From JAKZRT01 sp965247915 (GTDB lineage Bacteria; Pseudomonadota; Alphaproteobacteria; Rhodobacterales; Rhodobacteraceae), in assembly GCA_965247915.1 (NCBI GenBank), contig OZ252048.1, forward strand, positions 1,612,001 to 1,676,000: a DNA stretch of 64,000 bases, read 5' to 3'. The notes below the pieces were generated by a model that saw nothing but the letters and a program-made list of their open reading frames with translations, did not search any database and was not told the DNA's origin. This document shows, in pieces, positions 1 through 9,154 of the stretch (positions within the stretch are counted from its first letter, which is position 1; every line of letters begins with the position of its first letter). A program made the position numbers and the translations under genes.

Positions 1-616
1 CCATGCCGCCCATGATCCCGAACACCATCTGGATGAAAAACGGCGGCGTTATCAGCCCCTGATCGACAAACCATTTGACATTGTAAAGATGGCCCAGATC
101 ATAGCATTCGAACTCAAATTTCGTGCCATGCGCCTGGCCCAGATTTTTCAGCGCATATTCGATGGTGGCGAAGGTGTTGGGAAAGATGAAATCGTGGGTC
201 ATGCCCAGAAATTCAGGCTCCCAGTCGTGCTGCCAGCTGGAATATTTGTCCAGGAGCGGGAACAGCCCGAAATTCATCGACCCCATGTTCAGACTGGCCA
301 TTTCCGGGCTGGCGGTTGTCGCCGCCAACAGGCGCTCGTCCATGCTCATGCCAAGCCCGGCGCCGGTCGAGATGTTGATGATCGCATCGGTCGCCTGTTT
401 GATCACCGGCAAGAACTGCTGAAAGGTCTCGGGCCGCGGGTCGGGCTTGCCGGTTTCGGGGTCGCGGGCGTGCAGGTGGATGATCGAGGCCCCGGCTTGC
501 GCCGCCTCGATGCTGGCGGTGGCGATCTCGGCCGGGGTCACGGGCAGATGCGGCGACATGGTGGGCGTGTGAATGCCCCCCGTCACCGCGCAGGTGATGA
601 TGACTGGCCTGCTCAC
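1..616 (-). CDS. BKACE-family beta-keto acid cleavage enzyme (DUF849), C-terminus outside window
   Basis: This is the N-terminal 205 codons of a beta-keto acid cleavage enzyme; the gene runs off the left edge. The family condenses a beta-keto acid with acetyl-CoA and releases acetoacetate plus a new CoA ester, using a metal ion. The visible part has the family opening (ITCAVTGGIHTPTMSPHLPV), the metal-binding HLHARDP segment near residue 47 and the INISTGAG strand near residue 84. A GTG start at 616 overlaps the stop of the SDR gene by four bases (GTGA), so the two are translationally coupled. Known BKACE substrates include 3-keto-5-aminohexanoate and 3-dehydrocarnitine. The neighbouring betaine-type transporter and Rieske oxygenase favour a quaternary-amine substrate such as dehydrocarnitine, which is inference. 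Confidence 0.86.
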   Translation of the reverse strand, partial: MSRPVIITCAVTGGIHTPTMSPHLPVTPAEIATASIEAAQAGASIIHLHARDPETGKPDPRPETFQQFLPVIKQATDAIINISTGAGLGMSMDERLLAATTASPEMASLNMGSMNFGLFPLLDKYSSWQHDWEPEFLGMTHDFIFPNTFATIEYALKNLGQAHGTKFEFECYDLGHLYNVKWFVDQGLITPPFFIQMVFGIMGGM

Positions 617-1407
617 AGCCGCATCTGCTGGATTTGCGCGCTCAAGCCCCCATCCAGCACCCAAAGCTGGCCGCTGGCATTGCGCGCCTCGTCCGAGGCC
701 AGCCAGTTGGCCAGATTGGCCACATCTTCGGGTCTACCCATGGTGCGCAACGGATGCACGTCACGCGCGGCCTGACGGCGCTCGGCCTCGGTGCGGCCCG
801 CTCCGCCGGTGCCATCGCCCTCAAAAAACGCCTGCATCATCGGCGTGTCGATATAGCCCGGACAGATGGCGTTGACCCGAATGCCGTCAGGCCCGTGATC
901 CACCGCCATCGCCCGAGTCAGCGCATGCACCGCGCCCTTGGTGGCGCAATAAGCGGCAAGGCACGGATCGGCGATGAACCCGTCGTAGGAGCCGAAGTTG
1001 ATGATACTGGCGCTTGGCCCGCCCTCGGCCGCTGCCCGCATCAGCGGCAGCGCATATTTCGACACAAGGAAGGTGCCGGTGACATTCACCGCAAACGCAA
1101 GGTTCCAGTCGTCAAGGCTGGTGTCCTCGATGGTCTTTTCGATCTCAATCCCGGCGGCGTTGACCAGAATATCCAGCCGCCCGTGTTCGGCCATCAGGCG
1201 GTCCATCGCGGCGCGAACCTGATCTTCGCGTGTTACGTCGATCTCGATGAAACCGGCCGCGTCATCGGGCGCACCGATCGACCCGCCCGCGCCGCGATCG
1301 CTGGCGTAAACTACCGCGCCTTCGTCCCGAAACCGCGCGCATATGGCCCGCCCGATGCCGCCGCGCCCGCCGGTGACCAGGGCGATCTTACCGGCCAGCG
1401 CGCTCAT
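613..1407 (-). CDS. SDR family NAD(P)-dependent oxidoreductase
   Basis: This is a classical short-chain dehydrogenase of 264 aa, the usual length. It has the cofactor glycine motif TGGRGGIGRA near residue 13, the NAAG motif near residue 87, and the catalytic Tyr-Lys in YCATKGA. The acidic D after the second beta strand (YASDRG) suggests NAD rather than NADP. The gene lies between the Rieske oxygenase, whose stop overlaps its ATG, and the BKACE gene, which overlaps its stop, so the three form one operon. In that context it most likely oxidises a hydroxy acid to the beta-keto acid that the BKACE enzyme cleaves. The exact substrate cannot be read from the sequence. Confidence 0.9.
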   Translation of the reverse strand: MSALAGKIALVTGGRGGIGRAICARFRDEGAVVYASDRGAGGSIGAPDDAAGFIEIDVTREDQVRAAMDRLMAEHGRLDILVNAAGIEIEKTIEDTSLDDWNLAFAVNVTGTFLVSKYALPLMRAAAEGGPSASIINFGSYDGFIADPCLAAYCATKGAVHALTRAMAVDHGPDGIRVNAICPGYIDTPMMQAFFEGDGTGGAGRTEAERRQAARDVHPLRTMGRPEDVANLANWLASDEARNASGQLWVLDGGLSAQIQQMRL

Positions 1408-2537
1408 GGTGCGGCGGTCGCGTAGGCATCCAGAACCAGCCCGTGAAAAAGATGCACCGCGTGTTCGGACTTGCCCGAACCGCTTGGGTCAAAGACGATC
1501 CGCCCCTGATCGAAGGCGGACGAGGCCATGCCCTTTTGCACGCTTTCCACCAGCGCAATGTCCTCGACCTGCAACACTTCGTCCAGATAGCGGATCGCAT
1601 CCAGCTCCATGGCATCGGGCTCGGGGGTTTCAAGGTAGAAATCATAGGTCTCTAAGGTCCGGTCGGGACCTGCCGGGATGATATTCAGCACGATCATCGA
1701 CGACCGGCCCGGATAACGCATCAGGCAGGTCGTGGGCCACAACCACCAGACCGCGTGGGTGCGCACGGTGGCGTTGGAAACATCATAAGCGGTGTTCGTG
1801 CCCTTGCCCGCGTCGGCCATATGACTGGAATAAATGCCATAAGTGGTGACCTTATAGGTATCCATATCCACCAGGTCGCAGAAATCCTTGTGCGCGGTGG
1901 GGCAATGATAACATTCCAGAAAATTGTCGACGACCACCTTCCAGTTCGACTTGACCTCATAGCTCAGCCGGTGCCCGAAAGTAAGCTTGTCGATGTCGGG
2001 CGCCCAATGGCGGATTTCGGTTTCCAGATCCTCCGATTGCGCGGCCAGCGGTCGCGCCGAGGGGTCGAGATTGACGTAGATGAAGCCGGCGAAGTCCTCG
2101 ACCTGCACCGCGTGCAGGCAGATGTCCGCCAAGTCGAAGTCCTTCAGATGATCGGTTTCCGGGGCGCGCACCAACTGCCCGTCCAGGCGATAGGTCCAGG
2201 CGTGATAGGGGCACATGATGCGCGTGGTCACGCCTTCGCCCTTCAGCAATGCGTGCCCCCGGTGTTGGCAGACGTTGTAAAACGCCCGCAAGATACCGTC
2301 GCGGTCGCGAACAACGACCACCGGCTGGCCCGCAATCTGAACCGCCAGATAAGCGCCGGGGTTGCGCAGCTTTTCCACATGGCACACCCACTGCCAGGTT
2401 CGCGCGATGATCCGGTCGATGTCGGCGCGATACCAGGCCGGATCGACGTAGGCCGCAGACCGCAGCGACAGCGACCGCGAAGGGTCGGGGTCGTACCCGG
2501 TGCGGATGTCTGCAAAATCTGCTTTGGTCGGTCGCAT
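1404..2537 (-). CDS. Rieske-type aromatic-ring/quaternary-amine oxygenase, alpha subunit
   Basis: This is the terminal oxygenase component of a Rieske non-haem iron oxygenase, 377 aa from the ATG at 2537. That ATG is preceded by TTGAGGGG; an in-frame ATG at 2582 lacks a ribosome site. The [2Fe-2S] Rieske motif is CQHRGH followed by CPYHAW (residues about 84-108). The mononuclear iron site is in DNFLECYHCPTAH. The ECYHCPTAH pattern is common in the group that attacks betaines and carnitine (GbcA, CntA, stachydrine demethylase relatives). No reductase gene is in view, so the electron donor must lie elsewhere or beyond the left edge. It is divergent from a betaine-type ABC transporter, which fits demethylation or cleavage of an imported quaternary amine. 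The substrate is inferred. Confidence 0.9.
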   Translation of the reverse strand: MRPTKADFADIRTGYDPDPSRSLSLRSAAYVDPAWYRADIDRIIARTWQWVCHVEKLRNPGAYLAVQIAGQPVVVVRDRDGILRAFYNVCQHRGHALLKGEGVTTRIMCPYHAWTYRLDGQLVRAPETDHLKDFDLADICLHAVQVEDFAGFIYVNLDPSARPLAAQSEDLETEIRHWAPDIDKLTFGHRLSYEVKSNWKVVVDNFLECYHCPTAHKDFCDLVDMDTYKVTTYGIYSSHMADAGKGTNTAYDVSNATVRTHAVWWLWPTTCLMRYPGRSSMIVLNIIPAGPDRTLETYDFYLETPEPDAMELDAIRYLDEVLQVEDIALVESVQKGMASSAFDQGRIVFDPSGSGKSEHAVHLFHGLVLDAYATAAP

Positions 2538-2744
2538 AGGCGGCCCCTCAACGGCTCGGAATTTTCCGATTTGTCGGCCCAAACCGAGGCAGGGTCAAGC
2601 GCCGCATCCTTGCGCGCGGACGTTGCCCCTTGTTGGCAGCGACCCAGCCCCCGCGGCTTTGGGCAGGCAAAATCTGGGGGTGACAGAACGCGCCAATCCC
2701 TTAATACTAATACTCGCGCAAGAACAAAATCAGGGAGAAAGTTC

Positions 2745-3695
2745 ATGAAATCACTGGGCTATGGCCTTGCGCTTGGCGCCTTGGCAGGGGCGGTTCACGC
2801 CGCCGAACTTGGCGACGTGAACGAACCAATCAGGTTGGCGGTCAACGAATGGACCGGCCAGCATGTGACCACTCACGTCGCGGGCTCGATGCTTGAGGCG
2901 GCCGGATACACCGTCGAATACGTAACCGCTGGCTACATGAACATGTTCCAGGCCATCGAGGACGGCGAAATTCACGCCGCACTCGAGCTTTGGTCGTCGA
3001 ACGTGTCCGATGACTATGCCAACCGTGTCGCCGCTGGCGGGGTCGAAGAACTGGGCGATCTGGGCCTAGCTGCCAAGGAAGGCATCGCCTATCCGGCTCA
3101 TGTCGCTGATCTGTGCCCGGGACTGCCGGCCTGGGAGGCCTTGAAAGACTGCGCGATGGCTTTTGCGACGGCGGAAACCATTCCGGCCGGGCGGCTGGTC
3201 GATTATCCGGCTGACTGGGGCACGCCGGGGTCTGACCGGATGGTCGGGCTTGACCTGCCGTTCAAAGCGGTTCCGGCGGGCTCCGAAGGGGCGCTGATCG
3301 CCGAGCTGCGGGCCTCGACCGAGCGCAAATCGCCGCTGCTGATTACCTTCTGGCAACCGCACTGGGCGACGTCGGCCTACGACGTTCAGTTCGTCGATCT
3401 GCCCGTGGGCAACGAAGAATGCTTCAACGATCCGGCCTGGGGTCCGAATCCCAATGCGGTCAACGATTGCGATTTCGCGCCGAGCCGTATCTTCAAAGCG
3501 GGCTGGCCCGGCATCAAGGACAAATGGCCGGCGGCGCATGAGATCCTCAGCAACTACGAACTGGCCGTGGGCGAACAGCAGCCGATGATGGGCGCGATTG
3601 ATGTCGACGGCGGATCGGTCGAAGACGTGGTTGCCGCCTGGATGACCGACAACGAAGGTATTTGGCGCCCGGTCGTCGACGCGGCGACCAACTGA
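2745..3695 (+). CDS. Glycine betaine/proline betaine-type ABC transporter, substrate-binding protein
   Basis: This is a 316-aa periplasmic binding protein of the ProX/OpuAC class. The start is the ATG at 2745, preceded by AGGGAGA; the next 21 residues form a signal peptide ending AGAVHA-AEL. Aromatic residues likely to form the cation cage are in NEWTGQHV near residue 33, ELWSSN near 83 and TFWQPHWA near 205. It is the first gene of a three-gene transporter operon whose next start is 2 bases past its stop. ProX-type proteins bind glycine betaine, proline betaine, choline or carnitine, and the sequence alone does not decide among them. Expression probably starts in the 207-bp divergent gap shared with the Rieske gene. 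Confidence 0.92.
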   Translation: MKSLGYGLALGALAGAVHAAELGDVNEPIRLAVNEWTGQHVTTHVAGSMLEAAGYTVEYVTAGYMNMFQAIEDGEIHAALELWSSNVSDDYANRVAAGGVEELGDLGLAAKEGIAYPAHVADLCPGLPAWEALKDCAMAFATAETIPAGRLVDYPADWGTPGSDRMVGLDLPFKAVPAGSEGALIAELRASTERKSPLLITFWQPHWATSAYDVQFVDLPVGNEECFNDPAWGPNPNAVNDCDFAPSRIFKAGWPGIKDKWPAAHEILSNYELAVGEQQPMMGAIDVDGGSVEDVVAAWMTDNEGIWRPVVDAATN

Positions 3696-3697
3696 GC

Positions 3698-4747
3698 GTG
3701 AGCGACGCCGACGCGCCAGCCATATCCTGCCGCAACGTCTGGCAGGTGTTTGGCGCCAACGCACCCGAGCGGCTGGCCGTGGCGCTGGTCGCTTCCGGCG
3801 GCGACCCTGTGGTCGCCGCCAACCGCCTGACCAGCGAGGGGCTGATCCCGGCCGTGCAGGATGCGTCTTTCGACGTGGGCCGGGGCGAGCTTTTCGTAAT
3901 TATGGGGCTCAGCGGGTCGGGCAAATCAACCCTGATCCGCGCCATTTCACACTTGATTGCGGCCACGGCGGGCGAAATTCGCATCGACGGCGAAGAGATC
4001 GTGAACGCCACCAAGGCGCGGATGATCGAGCTGCGCCGCAAGAAACTGGGGATGGTGTTCCAGCACTTCGGCCTGTTCCCGCATATGAAGGTGCTCGACA
4101 ACGTGGCGTTTCCGCTGCGGGTCCAGAAAATCGCACGCAAGGCACGTCACGCCAAAGCGCGCGAGGTGCTTGATCTGGTCGGCCTTGGCGACCGCGCCGA
4201 TGCTTATCCACGCCAGCTCTCGGGTGGGCAGCGCCAGCGCGTGGGGATTGCCCGAAGTCTGGTCGGCGATTGCGAGGTTTGGTTACTGGACGAACCCTTT
4301 TCGGCGCTCGACCCGCTGATCCGGCGGCAGTTGCAGGACGAATTTCTCGACATTCAGGCCAAGCTGAAAACCTCGATCGTGTTCATCACCCACGACATCA
4401 CCGAAGCGCTGAAACTGGCTGACCGCATCGCCATCATGCGCGACGGGCGGATTGTGCAGATCGGCACCCCGACCGACATCGTGTTGAACCCGATCGATAA
4501 TTACGTGCGCGAGTTTTCCAAGGACGTGGCCAAGGGCAAACATGCCCGCGTCGCCTCGGTGATGGTGGCGGGCGAGGGGGCTGAGGGCGACGGTCCGTCG
4601 CTCCGGCCCGACATGACGCTGGATGCGGCGCTGGCGGCCTGCATTCAGTCATCAGCCCCGGTGCCGGTGCACGATGAGGCTGGCGCAGTGATCGGGGCGG
4701 TGCGTCCGCGGGATCTGGCGGCAGCGCTTCAGGTCGACGACGGATGA
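3698..4747 (+). CDS. Quaternary-amine ABC transporter ATP-binding protein (ProV-like)
   Basis: This is a 349-aa ATPase of the ProV/OpuAA class. It has Walker A GLSGSGKST near residue 71, Q-loop VFQHFGLFP, signature LSGGQRQR, Walker B VWLLDEP and switch histidine in ITHD. A C-terminal segment of about 65 residues after the nucleotide-binding domain resembles a single CBS motif, as in osmoregulated relatives that usually have two. The long N-terminal region (about 55 residues before the first core strand) is typical of ProV. I place the start at GTG 3698, two bases after the binding-protein stop. Its stop overlaps the permease start (ATGA), so the operon is tightly coupled. Confidence 0.92.
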   Translation: MSDADAPAISCRNVWQVFGANAPERLAVALVASGGDPVVAANRLTSEGLIPAVQDASFDVGRGELFVIMGLSGSGKSTLIRAISHLIAATAGEIRIDGEEIVNATKARMIELRRKKLGMVFQHFGLFPHMKVLDNVAFPLRVQKIARKARHAKAREVLDLVGLGDRADAYPRQLSGGQRQRVGIARSLVGDCEVWLLDEPFSALDPLIRRQLQDEFLDIQAKLKTSIVFITHDITEALKLADRIAIMRDGRIVQIGTPTDIVLNPIDNYVREFSKDVAKGKHARVASVMVAGEGAEGDGPSLRPDMTLDAALAACIQSSAPVPVHDEAGAVIGAVRPRDLAAALQVDDG

Positions 4748-6807
4748 GCCTGGCCGAGGCGCAGCCGACCGCTTGGCCCGGCCTGACGACGGGCACCAAG
4801 GCCGCGATGGTCGCGCTGATCGTGGGCGCGGTTTGCCTTATGTTGGCGCCCTCGGCGCAATGGCTGGTCAAGTTTCCGGTCGCATGGACGCTACCTGCCA
4901 GCGATTGGATCGGGACGGTCCTGCGCGCGCTGCTGGGGTTTCTGAAGCCCGCGGCGCGGGGGTTTTCGGCGGCGATGGAATACCCGATGACCGGGGCCAA
5001 TTTTCTGTTGGGCCAGACCCCCTGGCCATTGGTGATTGGCGCGGTCACAGCACTTGGCTGGGATCTTGGCGGTCTGCGCATGGCGCTTTTGGGCGCGATT
5101 GGCCTCAGCTTTGTGCTGACATCGGGCTATTGGGCCGAGAGCATGAACACCCTGTCGCTGGTCGCGGTCTCGGTGCCATTGGCCCTGCTCAGCGGGCTGG
5201 GGATCGGCATTGCCGCCAACGAGGTGCCGCGCATCAAGGCGGCTTTGCAAACTCTTTTGGACATTATGCAAACCGTCCCGACCTTCGCCTATCTCACGCC
5301 GTTGCTGATTCTGTTTGGCTTTGGCCCGGTGGTCGGTCTGATCGCCAGCGCCATCTACGCGGCCCCACCGATGGTGCGCAACACGATCCTGGGTCTGGAA
5401 CGGGTTGATCCCGAAATCAAGGAGGCCGCGGTAATGTCGGGCGGCACGCGACCGCAACAGCTGTTCCTGGTCGAGATCCCCGCCGCCAGCCCGCAGATCA
5501 TGGTCGGCGTCAACCAATGCCTGATGGCGGCGCTCAGCATGGTGATCATCGCCGCCGTCATCGGCGGATTCAACGACATCGGCTGGGAGGTGCTATTGAC
5601 CATGCGCAAAGCGCAGTTCGGGCAAGCTTTTCTGGCCGGGCTGGTGATCGTCGTATTCGCCATCATCATCGACCGGATGAGCGCCACGCTGGCAACCGAG
5701 CGAAAATCCTACGGCGGCCGCATCGCACTGGCGATCCTGGGCGCGGCGGCCTTGTTGGCCGTCCTCGCCTGGGCGGCACTGCCCGACCCTGCCACTTATC
5801 GGTATTTCGATGGTATCGCCGATACCGTTGACGACGCGCTCGGCAGCTTTACCGCCAGAAACGGCGCGTCGCTGGACGCGATCAAGAACGGCGCCATGTT
5901 CTACGGGCTGCTGCCGCTTCGGATCGGGCTGGACGATGCGGTTCTGCCCTTCACCTGGGTCTATTCGTGGACCCAAGGGATGAGCCTGATCCTTTTTGCC
6001 CTGGCTGCCCTTGCCGGACTTGGGCTGGCGCTGCGCGGTTCGCCGACCCTTGGCATCATGGTGCTGATCGCGGCGGGCGTGATAGAAACCGGAGTTTCGC
6101 ATCTGCCGTGGCCGTTTGTGTTGACCGGTGCTGGCGCGCTTGGCTGGGCGGCCGGAGGCCGCAGGCTGGCCACATTCGCGGTGCTGATGCTGGGCGCGGT
6201 GCTGGTATCGGGCCTGTGGGACCGGGCCTTGTTGTCGCTCTATCTCTCGGGCGCCGCGGTCTTTGCCTGCGCGGTGCTCGGCGGCGCGCTTGGCCTTCTC
6301 AGCGCCGTCAGCCCGCTGGCCTAGCGCATTATTCGCCCAGCCTGCGACATGCTGCAAACGATCCCGCTGTTCGTCTTTCTGATCCCGGTTCTGATGTTCT
6401 TCCAGATCGGCGAGTTCTCGGCATTTCTGGCCATCATCGCCTATGCCATCGTGCCGATGATCCGCTATACCCGCCACGGGCTGATTACCACGCCGCCCGA
6501 GATGATCGAGGCGGCGGTTTCGTTGGGCGGAACCGGCTGGCAGATCATGCGCGACATCCGGGCGCCCTATGCCGCGCCGACCATCCTTTTAGGGCTGAAC
6601 CAGACCATCCTTTACGCATTCGCCATGCTGGTCATCGCGGCGCTGATCGGCACCACGGGGCTGGGTCAGTCGATCTATCTGGCGCTCGGGCAGGCCGACG
6701 TGGGCCTGGGCATCGCCTCGGGGGCGGCCATGGCCATTCTGGCGCTGGTCGCCGACCGGCTGGTGCAGGGTTTCGCCGAGGAACGGCGTCGGGCGCTTGG
6801 GCTTTAG
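4744..6807 (+). pseudogene. Fused double-domain betaine-type ABC permease (ProW-like) with in-frame amber stop
   Basis: The gene encodes two ProW-like permease domains in one chain of about 687 codons. The first carries the coupling sequence with EAAVMSGGT near residue 228, the second EAAVSLGGT in the distal part. An in-frame TAG at 6322-6324 cuts the reading frame between ...AVSPLA and RIIRPACDMLQT. The frame continues without any other interruption to 6807, and CAG (Gln) would restore it, consistent with one C-to-T change. The stop falls just before the second domain, so a truncated product would lack that whole domain. Either the transporter is dead, the stop is read through, or this is a sequencing error. 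Confidence 0.85.
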
Positions 6808-6830
6808 GGGCTGGCCGGGCGTGGCCCCCC

Positions 6831-7114
6831 TCACGGCTTGTCGTTGCGCGTGATCCTCCACCTGGAATAGCCGCCGCCGGTCCAGCAACAGATGCCGATC
6901 AGAAAGCCCAAGTCGTACCAGAGGCCCGAGTTTGGATAGCCGTAAATACGCACGCCGTTGCTGAAGAACGAAATGACAAACGAGATCGGCGCGACGGCCC
7001 CGTCAAAATCCCCCAGAAAAACCCACGCGATCCGGGCGTGATCAGCGGCTGACCGGCGCATCCGGCAAGCAGCAGCAGGGCGGTGAACACGGCAAGGGTG
7101 CGAAGCAGGGTCAT
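6831..7114 (-). pseudogene. Small lipoprotein gene with single-base frameshift
   Basis: The first about 30 codons from the ATG at 7114 encode a lipoprotein signal (MTLLRTLAVFTALLLLAGCA, lipobox LAGC). The same frame then becomes nonsense. The neighbouring frame, from about 7030 down to the stop at 6831, continues with a hydrophobic, glycine-rich sequence (FLGDFDGAVAPISF, then IRIYGYPNSGLWYDLGF). That second half resembles a short conserved Rhodobacteraceae hypothetical protein. A one-base indel in the homopolymer-rich stretch at about 7010-7035 explains the split. Function is unknown. It may be a true decayed gene or a sequencing error in the C/A runs. Confidence 0.65.
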
Positions 7115-7217
7115 GCCCGAAGGCTATCCGCGCCGGCACGGACAGGCAAGGGCGCGTCATGGTTGCCGGCGCGCGTCCCCGGGGGCGGCACGCGCGCCGC
7201 TCCCGGACGTCTGCCGG

Positions 7218-8309
7218 TCATGCATCCTGGTCGGCGCGAGACCCGAGCGTCACGTCAATGACGCGGCGCTCGCCGCCGCGCAGGATGGTGAGCGCCGCAC
7301 CGCTTTGGGGGGACAAGGCGGCCACGGCGCGGGGCAGATCGCGCAGCGATGTAATTTCGGTCCCGTTGAATTCAAGGATGATATCGCCGGTCTCAAGGCC
7401 CGCTGCCGCGGCGGGGCTGTCGGGAAAGACCCTTTCGACGACCGCACCGCGTGGTGCGTCGAAGCCAAGCGCCTGGGCGACCTCGTCGCTCATGCGCTTG
7501 ATCTGCACGCCCAGCCAGCCGCGCTCGATAATGCCGTCATCGGCCAGGTCGGCGACCACGTCGCGCACCAGATCGGACGGTACCGCAAAGCCGATGCCGA
7601 CCGACCCGCCAGCGGGCGAGAAAATCGCTGTATTGACCCCGATCACCTCGCCGTCTTCGTTGAACAGCGGCCCGCCCGAGTTGCCCCGGTTGATCGCCGC
7701 GTCGGTCTGGATGAATTCGTCAAAGGGGCCGGAATTTATGTCGCGCGACAGCGCCGACACGATGCCCGAAGTTACGGTGCCTCCCAGCCCAAAGGGGCTG
7801 CCCATGGCGATCACCGCCTCGCCGACGCGCAGCGCATCGCTGTCGCCGAATTCAACGGTTGGCAGGTCTGTTCCAGCTTCGATCTGAAGCAACGCAACGT
7901 CAGTCATCGGGTCGGACCCTACTACCTGCGCCTCAAACGTCCGCCCGTCCGACAAGCGCACTTCGACCGTGTCCGCGCCGTCGATCACGTGATGGTTGGT
8001 CACGATCTGGCCGTCGGTCGAGATGATGAACCCCGACCCGACGCCCTGACGCGGCGCGGGCTGGCGGGGCAATTCGGGAAGATCGCCAAATCGGTGACCG
8101 AAGCGGCGTTCAAACTCGCGCATGAACTCTTGAGCCTCTTCGTCGGTACTTGCTGGCGAAACCGTCGATGTCACTTCGATAAAGACCACGGCCGGGGCCA
8201 CCGCCTCGACCAGATCACCATAGCCACCCGGCGGCGCGGCGAGCGCGGGCAGGGCGGTAACAGAAAGCGCGGCGGCCAGCGCCAGCGACGATAGGCGGGT
8301 CTTGGTCAT
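7218..8309 (-). CDS. DegP/HtrA-like periplasmic serine protease with one PDZ domain
   Basis: This is a 363-aa trypsin-like protease. From ATG 8309, preceded by GGAGA, a signal peptide of about 24 residues ends ALPALA-APP. The catalytic triad is visible as His in TNHHVID, Asp in MTDVALL and Ser in RGNSGGPLF. One PDZ domain follows (about residues 250-345, with RGWLGVQIK and GDIILEFNG). Classical DegP has two PDZ domains, so this is closer to DegS/HtrA-type length, but it has a cleavable signal rather than an anchor. It is divergent from an OmpR-type regulator, with a dyad at 8388-8403 between them, suggesting envelope-stress control by that system. Confidence 0.93.
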   Translation of the reverse strand: MTKTRLSSLALAAALSVTALPALAAPPGGYGDLVEAVAPAVVFIEVTSTVSPASTDEEAQEFMREFERRFGHRFGDLPELPRQPAPRQGVGSGFIISTDGQIVTNHHVIDGADTVEVRLSDGRTFEAQVVGSDPMTDVALLQIEAGTDLPTVEFGDSDALRVGEAVIAMGSPFGLGGTVTSGIVSALSRDINSGPFDEFIQTDAAINRGNSGGPLFNEDGEVIGVNTAIFSPAGGSVGIGFAVPSDLVRDVVADLADDGIIERGWLGVQIKRMSDEVAQALGFDAPRGAVVERVFPDSPAAAAGLETGDIILEFNGTEITSLRDLPRAVAALSPQSGAALTILRGGERRVIDVTLGSRADQDA

Positions 8310-8387
8310 TGCTCGAATCTCCAATTTCGTTGAAAAACCTTGTTGAGCCAACAAAATCACTCCCTCTGACGCATGCATTGCCGATGG

Positions 8388-8403
8388 ATTACAAAATTGT
8401 AAT
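8388..8403. promoter_or_regulatory. Inverted repeat in the divergent degP/response-regulator promoter region
   Basis: ATTACAA-AA-TTGTAAT is a perfect 7+7 dyad with a two-base centre. It lies in the 171-bp gap between the protease start (8309) and the response regulator start (8481). The position suits an operator controlling one or both genes. No regulator is proven; autoregulation by the neighbouring OmpR-type protein is the simplest guess. Confidence 0.4.
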
Positions 8404-8480
8404 CGCCCGTGTTCTGGCGCACGCGCCGATCTGCACTTATCTTGATGGCGACCTGTGTCTCAGGAGTGCGTGCCAAACCC

Positions 8481-9152
8481 ATGAAAATATTGGTGATCGA
8501 AGACGACCCGACCACCGGCGCCTATGTCGCCGAAGGCCTGCGCCAGGAAGGGCACAGCACCGATCTGTTGGACGATGGCCGCGACGGGCTGATCCGGGCG
8601 CAGACCTGCGCCTATGATGTGATCGTGCTCGATCGAATGCTGCCCGGTCTTGACGGTATGGGCGTGATCCGCACCCTGCGCGCGGCGGGCAACGCGACCC
8701 CGGTCCTGTTTTTGACCGCGATTGGCGGCGTTGACGACCGGATCAACGGGTTGAACGCGGGCGGCGACGATTACCTGGTCAAACCCTTCGCTTTCGGCGA
8801 ACTATCGGCGCGCATAGCGGCGCTGGCGCGCCGGCCGAAAGTGCAGGTGGAAACGGTCACTCTGACGGCGCGCGACCTGGAACTGGACCTGCTGACGCGG
8901 CGCGTGACCCGCGGCGGCACCGAGATCGACCTGCTGCCGCGCGAATTTTCACTGCTCGAACACCTCATGCGCCGCAAGGGCCGCGTCCAGACCCGCACCA
9001 TGCTTCTGGAACAAGTCTGGGACCTGCGCTTTGACCCGCAGACCAATGTGGTCGAGACCCATGTCTCGCGGCTGCGCGCCAAGGTTGACAAACCTTTTGG
9101 CGCCGATCTGATCGAAACGGTGCGCGGCGCGGGCTACCGGATCAGGGCCTGA
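8481..9152 (+). CDS. OmpR-family two-component response regulator
   Basis: This regulator has 223 aa and an N-terminal receiver domain. The acidic pocket is EDD near residues 8-10, the phospho-acceptor Asp is in VLDRMLPG near 52, the switch Thr in LTA and the conserved Lys in VKPF. A C-terminal winged-helix domain follows, from about residue 125 (ELDLLTRRVTRGG to GAGYRIRA). I chose the ATG at 8481 because the receiver fold begins there; an earlier in-frame start would add 24 unrelated residues. The histidine kinase gene begins three bases after the stop, so the pair is co-transcribed. The divergent HtrA-like protease hints at an envelope signal. Confidence 0.93.
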   Translation: MKILVIEDDPTTGAYVAEGLRQEGHSTDLLDDGRDGLIRAQTCAYDVIVLDRMLPGLDGMGVIRTLRAAGNATPVLFLTAIGGVDDRINGLNAGGDDYLVKPFAFGELSARIAALARRPKVQVETVTLTARDLELDLLTRRVTRGGTEIDLLPREFSLLEHLMRRKGRVQTRTMLLEQVWDLRFDPQTNVVETHVSRLRAKVDKPFGADLIETVRGAGYRIRA

Positions 9153-9154
9153 AC

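Noticed and set aside
1755..2744. Long in-frame upstream extension of the betaine-binding protein gene
   Set aside because: It runs antisense to the Rieske oxygenase gene; the signal peptide and ribosome site place the start at 2745.
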